NCBI GenBank assembly: GCA_043718225.1
Contig: JAYSWD010000001.1
Coordinates: forward strand, 1 to 64,000
Direction of reading: 5' to 3'
From: Multiplicimicrobium sp043718225
Lineage (GTDB): Bacteria > Omnitrophota > Omnitrophia > Omnitrophales > Aquincolibacteriaceae
Length of the DNA: 64,000 nucleotides
Both the position numbers and the translations under genes were made by a program. The notes beneath the pieces are model-generated. The model searched no databases. It had not been told where the DNA came from and saw only the letters and a program-made list of their open reading frames with translations. Positions 16,653 to 25,388 of this stretch are shown here, piece after piece (within the stretch, counting starts at the first letter, position 1; every line of letters begins with the position of its first letter).

Positions 16653-17933
16653 ATGAAACATTTTAAAAAGCTTTTTTTTACGCTATTTTGCTTTGCACTT
16701 ATTTCTTGTTCTCCCGGTAATAAATCGGGCGTTACGGAAGTTAAAGTTACATTTTGGGGCAGCCCTGAAGAAATAAAAATCATTACAAACTCGATTGCCG
16801 ACTGGCAGGCCGAGCATCCGCAAATCAAAGTTATTTTCGAACACACGCCTTACGCCGGTTACGACAGCAAGGTTTTAACCCGCATTGCGGGCGGCGCTGC
16901 CCCCGACATCATCACCACCGAAGTTGATTACTTTGTGACTTTTGCTTCGAAGGGGACGCTGGAAGATTTGACGCCCTATTTCAAAAATGACCCAAGCGGA
17001 TTTTCGAAAGAAGAATTTTTTGACAGCATCGTTGACCGGTTCACCTATAAAAATCAATTTTTAGCGTTACCGCGCGATGTCGCTCCTTTCGCTTGCGTTT
17101 TTTACAATAAAAAACTTTTTGACGAGGCCGGGCTTCCATATCCGACTAATGACTGGACGATGGATGATTTGCTGCGCATCAGCCGCGAATTGACAAAAAA
17201 AGATGCGACAGGGAGAGTCACGCAATATGGCTTTTATACCTGGGCCTGGAAAAATTTTATTTACGGTTTCGGGGGGGCGCTGGTTGATGATGTGAAAAAT
17301 CCGACGAAGACGTTATTAACCGATCCAAAATCCATCGAGGGCATGCAGTTTTACTCCAATCTCATTAATGTATATGGTGTGATGCCGACTCCGGTAGCTT
17401 TGACTAATTTGGGCATGGGCATAGACCGACTTTTCGCGAAAGGTCAGCTGGCGATGTTTGGTTCCGGAATTTGGGAAACACCGGGACTGCGGAATTATGA
17501 TTTTGACTGGGACGTCGCCATGTTTCCGAAAGGCAAAGACGGCACGCGCGCTTTTGGAACCGGCGGCACGGGTTATGCAATGCTCAAGTCATCTAAGAAT
17601 AAAGCCGCGGCCTGGGAAGTTTTGAAAGCGCTTACGGGCGTTAAAGGCCAGGAAAAATTCGCGCAAGGCGGCCTCGCGCAACCATCGCGCAAAGCCGTTG
17701 CCGAAGGCCCTTTCTTCGGGCAGGACGCAACTTCGAAGCCGGCGAATAAAAAAATGCTGAATGAGGCCGTGAACTATACGGTTTACAGCCCTTTTAATGA
17801 AGGCTGGCGCGAAATCGAGGAAAAACTGATCAACCCGCAGCTCGATTTGATTTTTAACGGCAAGAAAACCGCCAAAGAAGTTTTTACATCGCTTGAGCCC
17901 GAAATCAATCAATCTCTGAAATCACCCAGATAA
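16653..17933 (+). CDS. ABC-type sugar solute-binding lipoprotein (family 1)
   Basis: Extracytoplasmic binding protein of the maltose/oligosaccharide class, 426 residues. The N-terminus MKHFKKLFFTLFCFALISCS is a lipoprotein signal with lipobox LISC, so the mature protein is lipid-anchored at about Cys19. The family pattern VTFWGSPEE...WQAEHPQIKV, then GGAAPDIIT and later WAWKNFIYGFGG, fits SBP family 1. The ATG at 16653 is preferred to TTG at 16650. No permease (MalF/MalG-like) or ATPase gene is adjacent, so it must share a transporter encoded elsewhere. The genes downstream suggest a beta-glucan oligosaccharide as ligand; that is inference. Confidence 0.85.
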   Translation: MKHFKKLFFTLFCFALISCSPGNKSGVTEVKVTFWGSPEEIKIITNSIADWQAEHPQIKVIFEHTPYAGYDSKVLTRIAGGAAPDIITTEVDYFVTFASKGTLEDLTPYFKNDPSGFSKEEFFDSIVDRFTYKNQFLALPRDVAPFACVFYNKKLFDEAGLPYPTNDWTMDDLLRISRELTKKDATGRVTQYGFYTWAWKNFIYGFGGALVDDVKNPTKTLLTDPKSIEGMQFYSNLINVYGVMPTPVALTNLGMGIDRLFAKGQLAMFGSGIWETPGLRNYDFDWDVAMFPKGKDGTRAFGTGGTGYAMLKSSKNKAAAWEVLKALTGVKGQEKFAQGGLAQPSRKAVAEGPFFGQDATSKPANKKMLNEAVNYTVYSPFNEGWREIEEKLINPQLDLIFNGKKTAKEVFTSLEPEINQSLKSPR

Positions 17934-17951
17934 TAATAAAGGAGTCTCGTC

Positions 17952-20426
17952 ATGGCCACCGCATTCGCGACTAAGAAAAAAACGGTTAAAAAAACTGCTA
18001 AGGCATCTTCAGCCGCGGCTCCCAAAGAAATCAAAAAATTTCAAAATCCTTACGGTTATTTCACCGAAGGCGGCCGCGAATTTGTGATCACGAATCCCAA
18101 AACGCCGCGCCCCTGGATTAACGTTTGCGCGAATGAAAACTACGGCTTCGTCGTTACGCAGACCGGAGGCGGATTTTCATGGTATGACAATTCGCAAATG
18201 TCGCGCCTCACAACCTGGTATCAGGATTTGATCCGTGATCCTTACGGCAAATATGTTTATATCCGCGACAACGATTCCGAAAAAATCTGGTCCACGACTT
18301 ACAAGCCGACCGATTTTAAATATGATTCCTATGAAGCGCGTTACGGTTTGGGCTACACCAAGTTCATTACAAAATATCAGGGAATAAAAACCGAACAATT
18401 AATGTTTGTTCCGCGCGAAGACAGCTGCGAAATTTGGCAGGTAACTTTGACGAATGAATCAAACAAAAAGCGTTCGCTCAGCGCGTTTTCGTTTTTTGAC
18501 TGGTGCCTCGGAAATGGAACCGAAACACACCGCGAATTTCAAAAAACTTTTATTGAAGTCAAAGTCGACAAAGAGCTCGGCGCGATCATCGGTCTTAAGC
18601 GCCCGCCGCTTGTGCCCGCGCATATTTCAACCGGCGTCAAAGACTCTCCGCTTACCGCGGTTTTCGCCGTAACGAATCAAAAAGCCTCCTATGACGGCGA
18701 CAAAGAAACTTTTGTCGGCATGTATGGCACCTATGCGGCGCCCAAAGCCGTCGTTGAAGGCAAAGTTAAAAATGTCCGCGACCTTGAAAAGTGGGGCGAC
18801 CCGATCGCGTCTTCTCAAACGAACGTAACGCTTGCTCCGGGCCAATCGAAGACGCTTGTGTTTTTGCTCGCGCGCATTGAAAACGTTAAAGACGCAAAAC
18901 CGATCGTCGAAAAATACCGTTCGCTCGCAACGGTTAAAAAAGAATTCGACCGCATCACGGGTTTTTGGGAAGACTTGGTCAGCAAGTCCTGGATCGAAAC
19001 CCCGGATGAAGCGATGAATTTCGTCACAAACCGCTGGTACCGTTATCAAGCGCTGTGCGCGCGCATGTGGGCTAAAACGGCGTACTTTCAATGCTCAGGC
19101 GGCATCGGTTTCCGCGATCAGCTGCAGGATTCCAACTGCCTGCTTGAATCTGAGCCGGCGATCACACGCAAACAGATTTTGGTGCACGCCGAACAAATGT
19201 TTCCGGACGGAACCGTTTATCATTGGTGGCATCCCGGCAAAGGCATTGGTGCGCACACCGAAATGGTCGATGACCTTTTATGGCTTGCTTTGATTACGCT
19301 GAATTACATCGAAGAAACGGGCGACGAATCGATTCTTGATGAGGTTGCGCCGTATGTGACTAAATCCGGCGAAGCAAAACAGGAAGGCACGGTTTACGAT
19401 CACATTATTCGTTCTTATGAAAAAGTTCTTTCACGCTGGTCGCCCCGCGGAATTCCTTTGATGGGCGAAGGCGATTGGAATGATGGAATGAGTCACGTGG
19501 GTGTGAAATGGAAAGGCGAATCTTTCTGGCTCGGCCATTTTTTCCACGGGCTTCTGAATCGTTTGGCGCCGGTTTGCGAAAAACGCGGCGACAAAGACAA
19601 AGCTGCGAAATATCTCGACCGTGCAAAAAAACTGAAAGTGGCAATTAATGAAGTCGGCTGGGACGGCGAATGGTATGTCCGCGCGACCCGCGATAACGGC
19701 ATTCCGCTCGGCAGCAAATCCCAGGACCGCGGCAAGATATTCCTTAACGCGCAGACATGGGCTGTGATTTGCGATACCGCGACGCCGGAACGCGCGCGCA
19801 TCGCTATGAACTCCGCCTACAAGCATCTTTACCGTGAATACGGGCCGCTGCTTTTCACGCCGGGCTATGACAAGCTGGATGAAACCATCGGCTATCTTTC
19901 ACGTTATGCTCCGTCAGTCCGTGAAAACGGCGGCGTCTACACTCACGCCGCATGTTGGGGCGTGCAGGCGGCGGCAATGATGGGCGATGCGGAAATGGCC
20001 TACAAAGCTTATACGAATATGAATCCGGTTTACCGCGCGGAAAAGAACGCGGATCATTATGACGGCGAACCTTATGTGACTCCCGGAAATGTGGACGGAC
20101 CCGACTCTCCGAATTTCGGACGCGGCGGCTGGACATGGTATTCCGGTTCCGCTTCGTGGATGCAAAAAGTGGCATACAACTGGATTTGCGGCATTCGCGC
20201 TTCCCGTAAGGGCCTTGTGATTGATCCGCAGATTCCGGCGGCATGGAAAGGTTTTAAAGCGCAGCGCTTTTTTCGTGATACCACTTACAAGATCGAAGTG
20301 AAAAACCCGAATAAGAAAAACAGCGGCGTGAAGCAATTGATCGTGGACGGCAAACGCATCAGCGGTAATGTGGTTCCTGATTTTCACGACAAAAAAGTTC
20401 ACACGGTCGAAGTCACACTCGGCTGA
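17952..20426 (+). CDS. glycoside hydrolase family 94 type phosphorylase
   Basis: Predicted to cleave a beta-linked disaccharide or oligosaccharide with phosphate, releasing a sugar 1-phosphate. The 824-residue protein has the GH94 order: an N-terminal beta-sandwich beginning NPYGYFTEGGREFVITNP, a helical linker, an (alpha/alpha)6 barrel with QCSGGIGFRDQLQD and the catalytic-acid motif GEGDWNDGM near residue 505, and a C-terminal jelly-roll. Oddly, about 30 lysine/alanine-rich residues precede the domain. GGAG sits 10 bp before the ATG. It has no signal peptide, so it acts in the cytoplasm. The linkage (cellobiose, chitobiose, 1,2-beta-oligoglucan) cannot be fixed from sequence alone. Confidence 0.88.
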   Translation: MATAFATKKKTVKKTAKASSAAAPKEIKKFQNPYGYFTEGGREFVITNPKTPRPWINVCANENYGFVVTQTGGGFSWYDNSQMSRLTTWYQDLIRDPYGKYVYIRDNDSEKIWSTTYKPTDFKYDSYEARYGLGYTKFITKYQGIKTEQLMFVPREDSCEIWQVTLTNESNKKRSLSAFSFFDWCLGNGTETHREFQKTFIEVKVDKELGAIIGLKRPPLVPAHISTGVKDSPLTAVFAVTNQKASYDGDKETFVGMYGTYAAPKAVVEGKVKNVRDLEKWGDPIASSQTNVTLAPGQSKTLVFLLARIENVKDAKPIVEKYRSLATVKKEFDRITGFWEDLVSKSWIETPDEAMNFVTNRWYRYQALCARMWAKTAYFQCSGGIGFRDQLQDSNCLLESEPAITRKQILVHAEQMFPDGTVYHWWHPGKGIGAHTEMVDDLLWLALITLNYIEETGDESILDEVAPYVTKSGEAKQEGTVYDHIIRSYEKVLSRWSPRGIPLMGEGDWNDGMSHVGVKWKGESFWLGHFFHGLLNRLAPVCEKRGDKDKAAKYLDRAKKLKVAINEVGWDGEWYVRATRDNGIPLGSKSQDRGKIFLNAQTWAVICDTATPERARIAMNSAYKHLYREYGPLLFTPGYDKLDETIGYLSRYAPSVRENGGVYTHAACWGVQAAAMMGDAEMAYKAYTNMNPVYRAEKNADHYDGEPYVTPGNVDGPDSPNFGRGGWTWYSGSASWMQKVAYNWICGIRASRKGLVIDPQIPAAWKGFKAQRFFRDTTYKIEVKNPNKKNSGVKQLIVDGKRISGNVVPDFHDKKVHTVEVTLG

Positions 20427-20441
20427 CGGAGTAAGTTGTTT

Positions 20442-20467
20442 TGCCTCTGTGCTAAAGCACAACCGGC
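20442..20467 (+). repeat. PE1 palindromic element, copy 6
   Basis: TGCCTCTGTGC-TAAA-GCACAACCGGC, with a GTGC/GCAC stem, an arm pair not seen in other copies. It lies between the phosphorylase stop and the start of the next gene. Confidence 0.7.
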
Positions 20468-20483
20468 GAAAGGCACCCAAACT

Positions 20484-22529
20484 ATGAAACGCCCCATTTT
20501 TTTTCTTTGGAAAAGGCAGAGAAAAAAGATGGGGTTGTTTTTTTTCGGCTTTCTGCTGGCCGGCCCCTGCTTTTTTGTTTCGCAGCTTCAGGCGCAGGAA
20601 AAACCGCCTGCGCCGAAAAAAGAATCCGTTTACCGGATCGTTCCCGCGCAAAAATCATTAGCCTCATCGCCGCAATTTATTTTGATCGATGACTTTAAAG
20701 CAAAAACACTAAAAAATTTGCGCGGAGGAATTTGGCATTTGCGCAACGCTCCGCCAAGAAGCATGCAGGTCAGCCTTCCGCGCGAAGATGCTCGCAACCC
20801 GCAAAAAAACGGCGGCTCTTCGCTGAAATTGAATTTTAACTTGCCCCAGGGCAAAGAGGCCGTCCTCAAGAGCTCCCTCGACAAACTGGATGTCAGTCAG
20901 GCGGACGCAGTTGTGTTTTCCTGTAAAACATTTTCTGTGAGCCGCGCCCGTTTTCCGAGCGCGATCCGCTTTGTGATGCAGGACTGGAAGGGAAGACAAA
21001 GCGTAATTGATTTAACGGCGGCTTGCGGTGAAGGCCAGTGGAGTGAAGTGATTTTGCCGAAAGAGCGCTTTGCCGGCCTTGATTGGGATCAGCTAAGCTC
21101 CATTTCGTTTCAGATCACGGCGGGAAAGCAGCCCAGCAAAGGTTTTTTTCAAATCGATGAAATTGCTTTTTATGGGGCGAACGAGGTTTTTTTTGAAAGC
21201 CATCTCGATAATCTCAAAGGCTTTCCAAAAACTATTTTTGCCGAAAAGCGGCGTGAAGAACTACTTAAAATAAAAGACGACAAGCTGTTTCTCCGGGCCG
21301 TTGCGGCGGACACATGGAAATACTTCGAAAATGCGCAAAATAGCGGCAATCTGCTGATTGTCGATCATATCCGCGTCGGCGATGCGCCGCTTGCGAGCGA
21401 CTACACTTCGCCCACGAATATCGGCCTCGATCTTATGAGCATTGTGGCCGCCGAGAAGATGAAAATAATTACCTGGGATTTCGCGGTGACGAGCCTGAGA
21501 AAAAAACTGGAACAAATCGAAAACATGCGCCGCTGGAAAAACCTTTATTACAACTATTATGAAACAACCAAGCTTTCTGTCACAAACGGTTTTCTTTCCA
21601 GTGTGGATAACGGATGGCTTGCCATCGCGCTTGTCGTGGTGAGGCAAGCGCTGGACCGGGAGCTTTATCGCGAAGCGACAAAAATTTTAAACCGCATGGA
21701 TTTCGGCGAGTTTTTAGATTATGAAAACAACCAGCTTTCGCTGGGGTTTGATTCGGAAAAAAATGAATTAGTGCAAACTCATTACGGCCTGGTCATCAGC
21801 GAAGCCCGGGCTACAAGCCTTTTTGGGATTGGCAAAGGGGATTTGCCGGAAGATCATTGGTGGTCGCTTTACCGCACCCCGCCCGACTCCTGGAAATGGC
21901 AAACGCAGAAACCAAAAGGACATCAAATCGACCGGGACGGATTGCATTATTTTCAAGGCTATTATCAGTATGGAGATTTGAAAATCGTACCCAGCTGGGG
22001 CGGATCACTTTTTGAATTTTTAATGCCGACATTGGTTTTAGATGAAAAAAATCAGGCCAAAAAATCGTTTGGAATGAATAATTTTAATGCCGTTCAAGCG
22101 CAAAAAGACTATGCGCTTAAAAAGCAGGGTTATCCAATTTGGGGCCTCTCTCCCGCCGCGACCACCAATGGACGCACCTGGAAATACGGTGAATATGGCG
22201 TTAAAGCGCTGGGAGTAAAGGGCTACCCCGATCAAGGTGTTATCACACCACATGTGAGCTTTTTAGCGATAAATGTCGCGCCTCAAGACGCCCTTCGAAA
22301 TATTCGCAAAATGCTTGAATTTAAAATTTATGGAGAATATGGTTTTTACGACTCGATTCAGATTAAAACGAGCAAGGTTAATACTCAATATTTGGCGCTT
22401 GATCAGGGGATGTCTTTTTTGGCTATGGCGAATTTTCTAGAGGACAATTATATCCAAAAGCTCTTCCAGCAAGACCCCATCGGCCAAAAAGCGGCAGCGC
22501 TTTGGGAAAAAGAAGCTTTTTTTGAATAA
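20484..22529 (+). CDS. secreted glycoamylase-like (PF10091/GH144-type) protein
   Basis: An exported protein of 681 residues. A cluster of basic residues (KRQRKKMG) precedes the hydrophobic signal FFFGFLLAGPCFFVSQLQA. A carbohydrate-binding-like beta region of about 200 residues follows. The C-terminal (alpha/alpha) barrel shows TSPTNIGLDLMSIVAA, SVDNGWLAIALVVVRQAL, YPIWGLSPAATTNG and GVITPHVSFLAI, the pattern of the putative glucoamylase domain found in GH144 endo-beta-1,2-glucanases and NdvB-like proteins. The ATG at 20484 is chosen because the frame upstream runs through a PE1 element. Next to a GH94 enzyme it probably trims extracellular glucan for uptake. Activity is inferred. Confidence 0.75.
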   Translation: MKRPIFFLWKRQRKKMGLFFFGFLLAGPCFFVSQLQAQEKPPAPKKESVYRIVPAQKSLASSPQFILIDDFKAKTLKNLRGGIWHLRNAPPRSMQVSLPREDARNPQKNGGSSLKLNFNLPQGKEAVLKSSLDKLDVSQADAVVFSCKTFSVSRARFPSAIRFVMQDWKGRQSVIDLTAACGEGQWSEVILPKERFAGLDWDQLSSISFQITAGKQPSKGFFQIDEIAFYGANEVFFESHLDNLKGFPKTIFAEKRREELLKIKDDKLFLRAVAADTWKYFENAQNSGNLLIVDHIRVGDAPLASDYTSPTNIGLDLMSIVAAEKMKIITWDFAVTSLRKKLEQIENMRRWKNLYYNYYETTKLSVTNGFLSSVDNGWLAIALVVVRQALDRELYREATKILNRMDFGEFLDYENNQLSLGFDSEKNELVQTHYGLVISEARATSLFGIGKGDLPEDHWWSLYRTPPDSWKWQTQKPKGHQIDRDGLHYFQGYYQYGDLKIVPSWGGSLFEFLMPTLVLDEKNQAKKSFGMNNFNAVQAQKDYALKKQGYPIWGLSPAATTNGRTWKYGEYGVKALGVKGYPDQGVITPHVSFLAINVAPQDALRNIRKMLEFKIYGEYGFYDSIQIKTSKVNTQYLALDQGMSFLAMANFLEDNYIQKLFQQDPIGQKAAALWEKEAFFE

Positions 22530-22538
22530 ACATGGGCT

Positions 22539-22566
22539 TTTACAAAAGTTTTTTTAGCGGTACAAT
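22539..22566 (+). promoter_or_regulatory. promoter of the ROK regulator gene
   Basis: TTTACA (22539-22544), a 16-bp spacer and TACAAT (22561-22566). It lies just after the glycoamylase-like gene stop, so the regulator can be expressed on its own. Confidence 0.6.
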
Positions 22567-22597
22567 GCCTTACTTGTAATTAATGACTTAAACAATT

Positions 22598-22629
22598 ACT
22601 TTTGAAAAGTCACCCGGACTTTTGAAAAG
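22598..22629. promoter_or_regulatory. candidate operator: two direct copies of a palindromic 12-mer
   Basis: ACTTTTGAAAAG occurs at 22598-22609 and again at 22618-22629. Each contains the palindrome CTTTTGAAAAG, and they are exactly 20 bp apart, about two helical turns. They lie between the candidate promoter and the ribosome site of the ROK gene, a good place for autoregulation. No copy was seen upstream of the solute-binding protein gene. Confidence 0.6.
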
Positions 22630-22640
22630 AGGAGCCTGAA

Positions 22641-23861
22641 ATGTTAATTAAACAAATGCTTTTGCGCGACCGTGTTCTGACTGATAAAGAGCGCAAAAAT
22701 CTTGCCATCCTTGAAACCATACGCAAAAACGGGCCTATTTCACGAACTGATATTTCTAAAATGACCGAGCTCAATATTGTGACGGTCTCGAATTATATTA
22801 ATCATTACATTAAAAAAAATCTCGTTATCGAAGGCGAGCTTGATGAATCAACCGGCGGCCGCAAGCCGGTGTTGGTTGAGCTTAATCCCAAGGCGGGCTA
22901 TATCGTCGGCGTCGGACTCAATATGCTAAGCATGGTCGCGGTCTTGGTGGACCTCGAAATTAATGTCATCAAAGAAATTAAACGTGAAAGACTTCCTGAA
23001 AACTCCGAAGCGGTAATCAACCAAATGGTTGAGCTCGCTAAAGAAGTTATCGATCAGGCGGAAGTAGAAAAAGACAAAATTGTCGGCGTCGGCGTCGGTG
23101 TTCCGGGCATTATTGACGAACGCGGCCGCACCATCCGCTGGCCGCAAAGTCTCGGCGATAAAGATATCAACGTTTGCTCTTCGATCAAAGATACTTTTGA
23201 AAATCGGCTCGGAATTCCGGCCTTCGTTGAAAACGACGCGAATGCCGCGGTTCTCGGAGAAAAATGGCTAGGCCTTGACCGCGATGTGCGCCACATGCTT
23301 TATATGTTTTCGGGCGTAGGCTGCGGCATTTTAATGAACGAAGAAATTTACCGCGGAGCCGCGGGCGCAGCGGGGGAGCTTGGAATTACAAGCGCGAAGC
23401 AGCCTAAAGACCAGGCTTTTGACATCGCGACGCAGCTCGGACGATGGGAAATGGACCTTGGAATGGTGCGACACGCGTCCGAACTGATTCAAAAGGGTGA
23501 AAAATCCTCGCTTAAAGATTTTGTCAAAGGTGATTTGACCAAGCTCGGATTCAAAGACATTGTGCATGGCATTCGCGAAAAAGACCCTGTCGCGATTCAG
23601 GTGGTTCAGCGTGCGGGAGAAGAACTTGGCCGGAAAATCGCGTTTCTTGTGAACTTACTGAATCCGGAAGTGGTTGTGATCGGCGGCGGCATTGAAGATT
23701 GCGGCGCGCTTTTGCTTGATGCTATCAAAGCGGCCGTAAAAGACTGGAGCGTTGAAGAAGCAGCAGAAGTGGTTAAAATTATTCCTTCCGCCTTCGGTGA
23801 AAACGCAGTGGCTCTTGGAGTTGTGGGCATTGTCGCTCGAGAAGTATTCGCACAAGCCTAA
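22641..23861 (+). CDS. ROK-family transcriptional regulator (NagC/XylR type)
   Basis: Sugar-responsive repressor, 406 residues. A winged helix-turn-helix fills residues 15-75 (NGPISRTDISKMTELNIVTVSNYINHYI). The ROK sugar-kinase-like domain follows with VGVGVGVPGIIDE, FVENDANAAVLGEKW and VVVIGGGIED. The usual ROK zinc motif (CxCGxxGCxE after GELG) is absent: the sequence reads GELGITSAKQPKDQ, so zinc binding is probably lost. GGAG lies 7 bp before the ATG. Its place at the end of the sugar locus and the duplicated palindromes in its leader suggest it controls the locus, itself or both. Confidence 0.88.
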   Translation: MLIKQMLLRDRVLTDKERKNLAILETIRKNGPISRTDISKMTELNIVTVSNYINHYIKKNLVIEGELDESTGGRKPVLVELNPKAGYIVGVGLNMLSMVAVLVDLEINVIKEIKRERLPENSEAVINQMVELAKEVIDQAEVEKDKIVGVGVGVPGIIDERGRTIRWPQSLGDKDINVCSSIKDTFENRLGIPAFVENDANAAVLGEKWLGLDRDVRHMLYMFSGVGCGILMNEEIYRGAAGAAGELGITSAKQPKDQAFDIATQLGRWEMDLGMVRHASELIQKGEKSSLKDFVKGDLTKLGFKDIVHGIREKDPVAIQVVQRAGEELGRKIAFLVNLLNPEVVVIGGGIEDCGALLLDAIKAAVKDWSVEEAAEVVKIIPSAFGENAVALGVVGIVAREVFAQA

Positions 23862-23862
23862 A

Positions 23863-23945
23863 AAGAGAGCCACGCCCCACGCGCAACGATCCACGATAGG
23901 AAGAATGTAAATGCATTTACGTGGTTCGTGGCTCCTGGCCCGTGG
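23863..23945. repeat. long GC-rich intergenic palindrome
   Basis: GAGCCACG and CCACG words on the left pair with CGTGG and CGTGGCTC on the right, around a central AAATGCATTT palindrome. The right arm reaches almost to the tatC start. The layout, with short repeated words facing their complements, resembles the PE2 copies but the sequence is different. Confidence 0.55.
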
Positions 23946-23954
23946 AGCGCTTTA

Positions 23955-24677
23955 ATGGATTTTCCTTTCTTAAAGCATCTTGAAGAATTCCGCCGCCGTT
24001 TAATTATTTGTTTGATCGCGCTGGCCGCCGCTTCTTTCGCCTGTTTCTTTTTTTCCGAACAGATTCTGGATTTTCTGACCATGCCGCTCACCAAGCATCC
24101 GGAGGTCAGCCTTTATTTTCAAACGCCGTATGAAGCGTTTATGGTGCGCGTCAAAGCGGCATTAACGGCGGGAGTTTTGATTTCGCTGCCGGTTTGGATG
24201 ACGCAGCTTTGGTATTTTGTCGCGCCCGGCCTTTATGAAAAAGAACGCCGCGCGCTGACGCCGTTGATTTTTTGTTCGTTAGGGCTTTTTCTTTTAGGCT
24301 GCGCCTTCGCCTATTATTTGGTGATTCCAGCGGGACTCAATTTTTTACTGGCATTCGGTTCCCAAACGCTTAAACCAATGTTGACGGTCGGGCCCTATGT
24401 TTCATTTTTTCTAGGAATGATTTTAGCCTGCGGCGCGCTTTTCGATTTTCCGGTTGTGATGATCGGCCTGGTCAAATTGGGAGTCGTTTCAACAGATTCT
24501 ATGGCCAAAGCGCGTAAAATGATCATTGTTGTTATTTTTATCGTGGCTGCTATCGTGACTCCGGCACCCGACCCATTTTCACAGCTTTTGTTGGCTGTTC
24601 CTTTATGGGTCTTTTTTGAGGTTTCGCTTATTATTTGCCGGCGTTTTGAGAGGGCTTCTCCCTCTGTCCCGCAGTAA
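23955..24677 (+). CDS. tatC: Sec-independent protein translocase TatC
   Basis: Receptor subunit of the twin-arginine translocase in the inner membrane. It has 240 residues from MDFPFLKHLEEFRRRLIICL, the conserved cytoplasmic start (HLxELRxR). Six membrane segments are visible, and the periplasmic signature PLTKHPEVSLYFQTPYEAFMVRVKAA precedes segment 2. The C-terminus has IVTPAPDPFSQLLLAVPLWVFFE. ATG 23955 is preferred to the in-frame start at 23928, which lies in the palindrome. tatA/tatB are not adjacent. A terminator-like hairpin follows. Confidence 0.95.
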   Translation: MDFPFLKHLEEFRRRLIICLIALAAASFACFFFSEQILDFLTMPLTKHPEVSLYFQTPYEAFMVRVKAALTAGVLISLPVWMTQLWYFVAPGLYEKERRALTPLIFCSLGLFLLGCAFAYYLVIPAGLNFLLAFGSQTLKPMLTVGPYVSFFLGMILACGALFDFPVVMIGLVKLGVVSTDSMAKARKMIIVVIFIVAAIVTPAPDPFSQLLLAVPLWVFFEVSLIICRRFERASPSVPQ

Positions 24678-24687
24678 TATTTTAGCC

Positions 24688-24720
24688 TTTGCGCCTTAAG
24701 CGCAAACAGCGTTTTTTATT
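24688..24720 (+). terminator. possible terminator after tatC
   Basis: The perfect 7-bp stem TTTGCGC/GCGCAAA (24688-24694 and 24700-24706) is followed after 5 bases by a T-rich run (GTTTTTTATT). The offset of the T-run makes it a weak call. Confidence 0.45.
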
Positions 24721-24745
24721 CTTAGCAAGGCCTAGAACCGCGATA

Positions 24746-24774
24746 TTGACCCCCCCCTGATTTAGACTTATACT
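24746..24774 (+). promoter_or_regulatory. promoter of the sulfur-biotin cluster
   Basis: TTGACC (24746-24751), a 17-bp spacer containing a C-tract, and TATACT (24769-24774). The leader then forms a hairpin CTTTTCCC...GGGAAAAG around 24783-24811 before the cysC start. Confidence 0.6.
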
Positions 24775-24848
24775 TTCTAACTCTTTTCCCGTGTTTTTCT
24801 CTTGGGAAAAGCCTCGGCCGGGCTGTTAAAATCCGGCAAAAGGACATT

Positions 24849-25388
24849 ATGCCGGAAAGCAAAAAAGGCGTTACGATTTGGCTCACAGGCCTTCCCAGTT
24901 CGGGGAAGTCGACCCTGGCGCATGCCTTGTCAAAAGAATTAAACGCCAGGAAGCTGCCGGTTGAGATTTTGGACGGCGATGTGGTCCGTACGCATCTGAG
25001 CAAGGGTTTGGGTTTTTCGCGCGAAGACCGCGATTTAAACGTTAAGCGCATCGGATTTGTAAGTCATTTATTAACCAAATATGGCGTGTATGTAATTGTC
25101 GCGGCGGTTTCGCCTTATCGCGAAGCCAGGGACTGGAGCCGGCGGCAAATCGGAAATTTTGTAGAAGTTTTTGTGGAAACGCCGGTGGCGGTTTGCGAAG
25201 GGCGCGATGTAAAAGGCCTGTATAAAAAAGCGCGCGCGGGCGAGATTCAGGGTTTTACGGGTGTGGATGATGTGTATGAAGAGCCATTGCATCCCGAGGT
25301 TGCCGTTCAAACGGCAGCGGAGAGCGCAGATGCTTCGGTTTCAAAAATTTTGAAACGGCTCGAAGAATTGGGTTACATTGAAGCTTGA
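24849..25388 (+). CDS. cysC: adenylylsulfate (APS) kinase
   Basis: Phosphorylates APS to PAPS. The 179-residue protein carries an intact P-loop GLPSSGKST at residues 14-22, the substrate motif LDGDVVRTHLSKGLGFSREDRDLNVKRIG and SPYREARD. It begins the sulfate-assimilation cluster and overlaps cysH by 11 bp. It is probably the only functional APS kinase here, because the kinase-like domain fused to CysN at 33 kb has lost its P-loop. Confidence 0.94.
   Translation: MPESKKGVTIWLTGLPSSGKSTLAHALSKELNARKLPVEILDGDVVRTHLSKGLGFSREDRDLNVKRIGFVSHLLTKYGVYVIVAAVSPYREARDWSRRQIGNFVEVFVETPVAVCEGRDVKGLYKKARAGEIQGFTGVDDVYEEPLHPEVAVQTAAESADASVSKILKRLEELGYIEA

Noticed and set aside
19914..20651. Minus-strand 245-codon frame opposite the GH94 gene
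   Set aside because: Antisense shadow of a gene with strong family motifs; no ribosome site or recognisable domain.
22530..22552. Terminator after the glycoamylase-like gene
   Set aside because: CTTTT-ac-AAAAG with a T-run has too short a loop and stem and overlaps the -35 of the ROK promoter.
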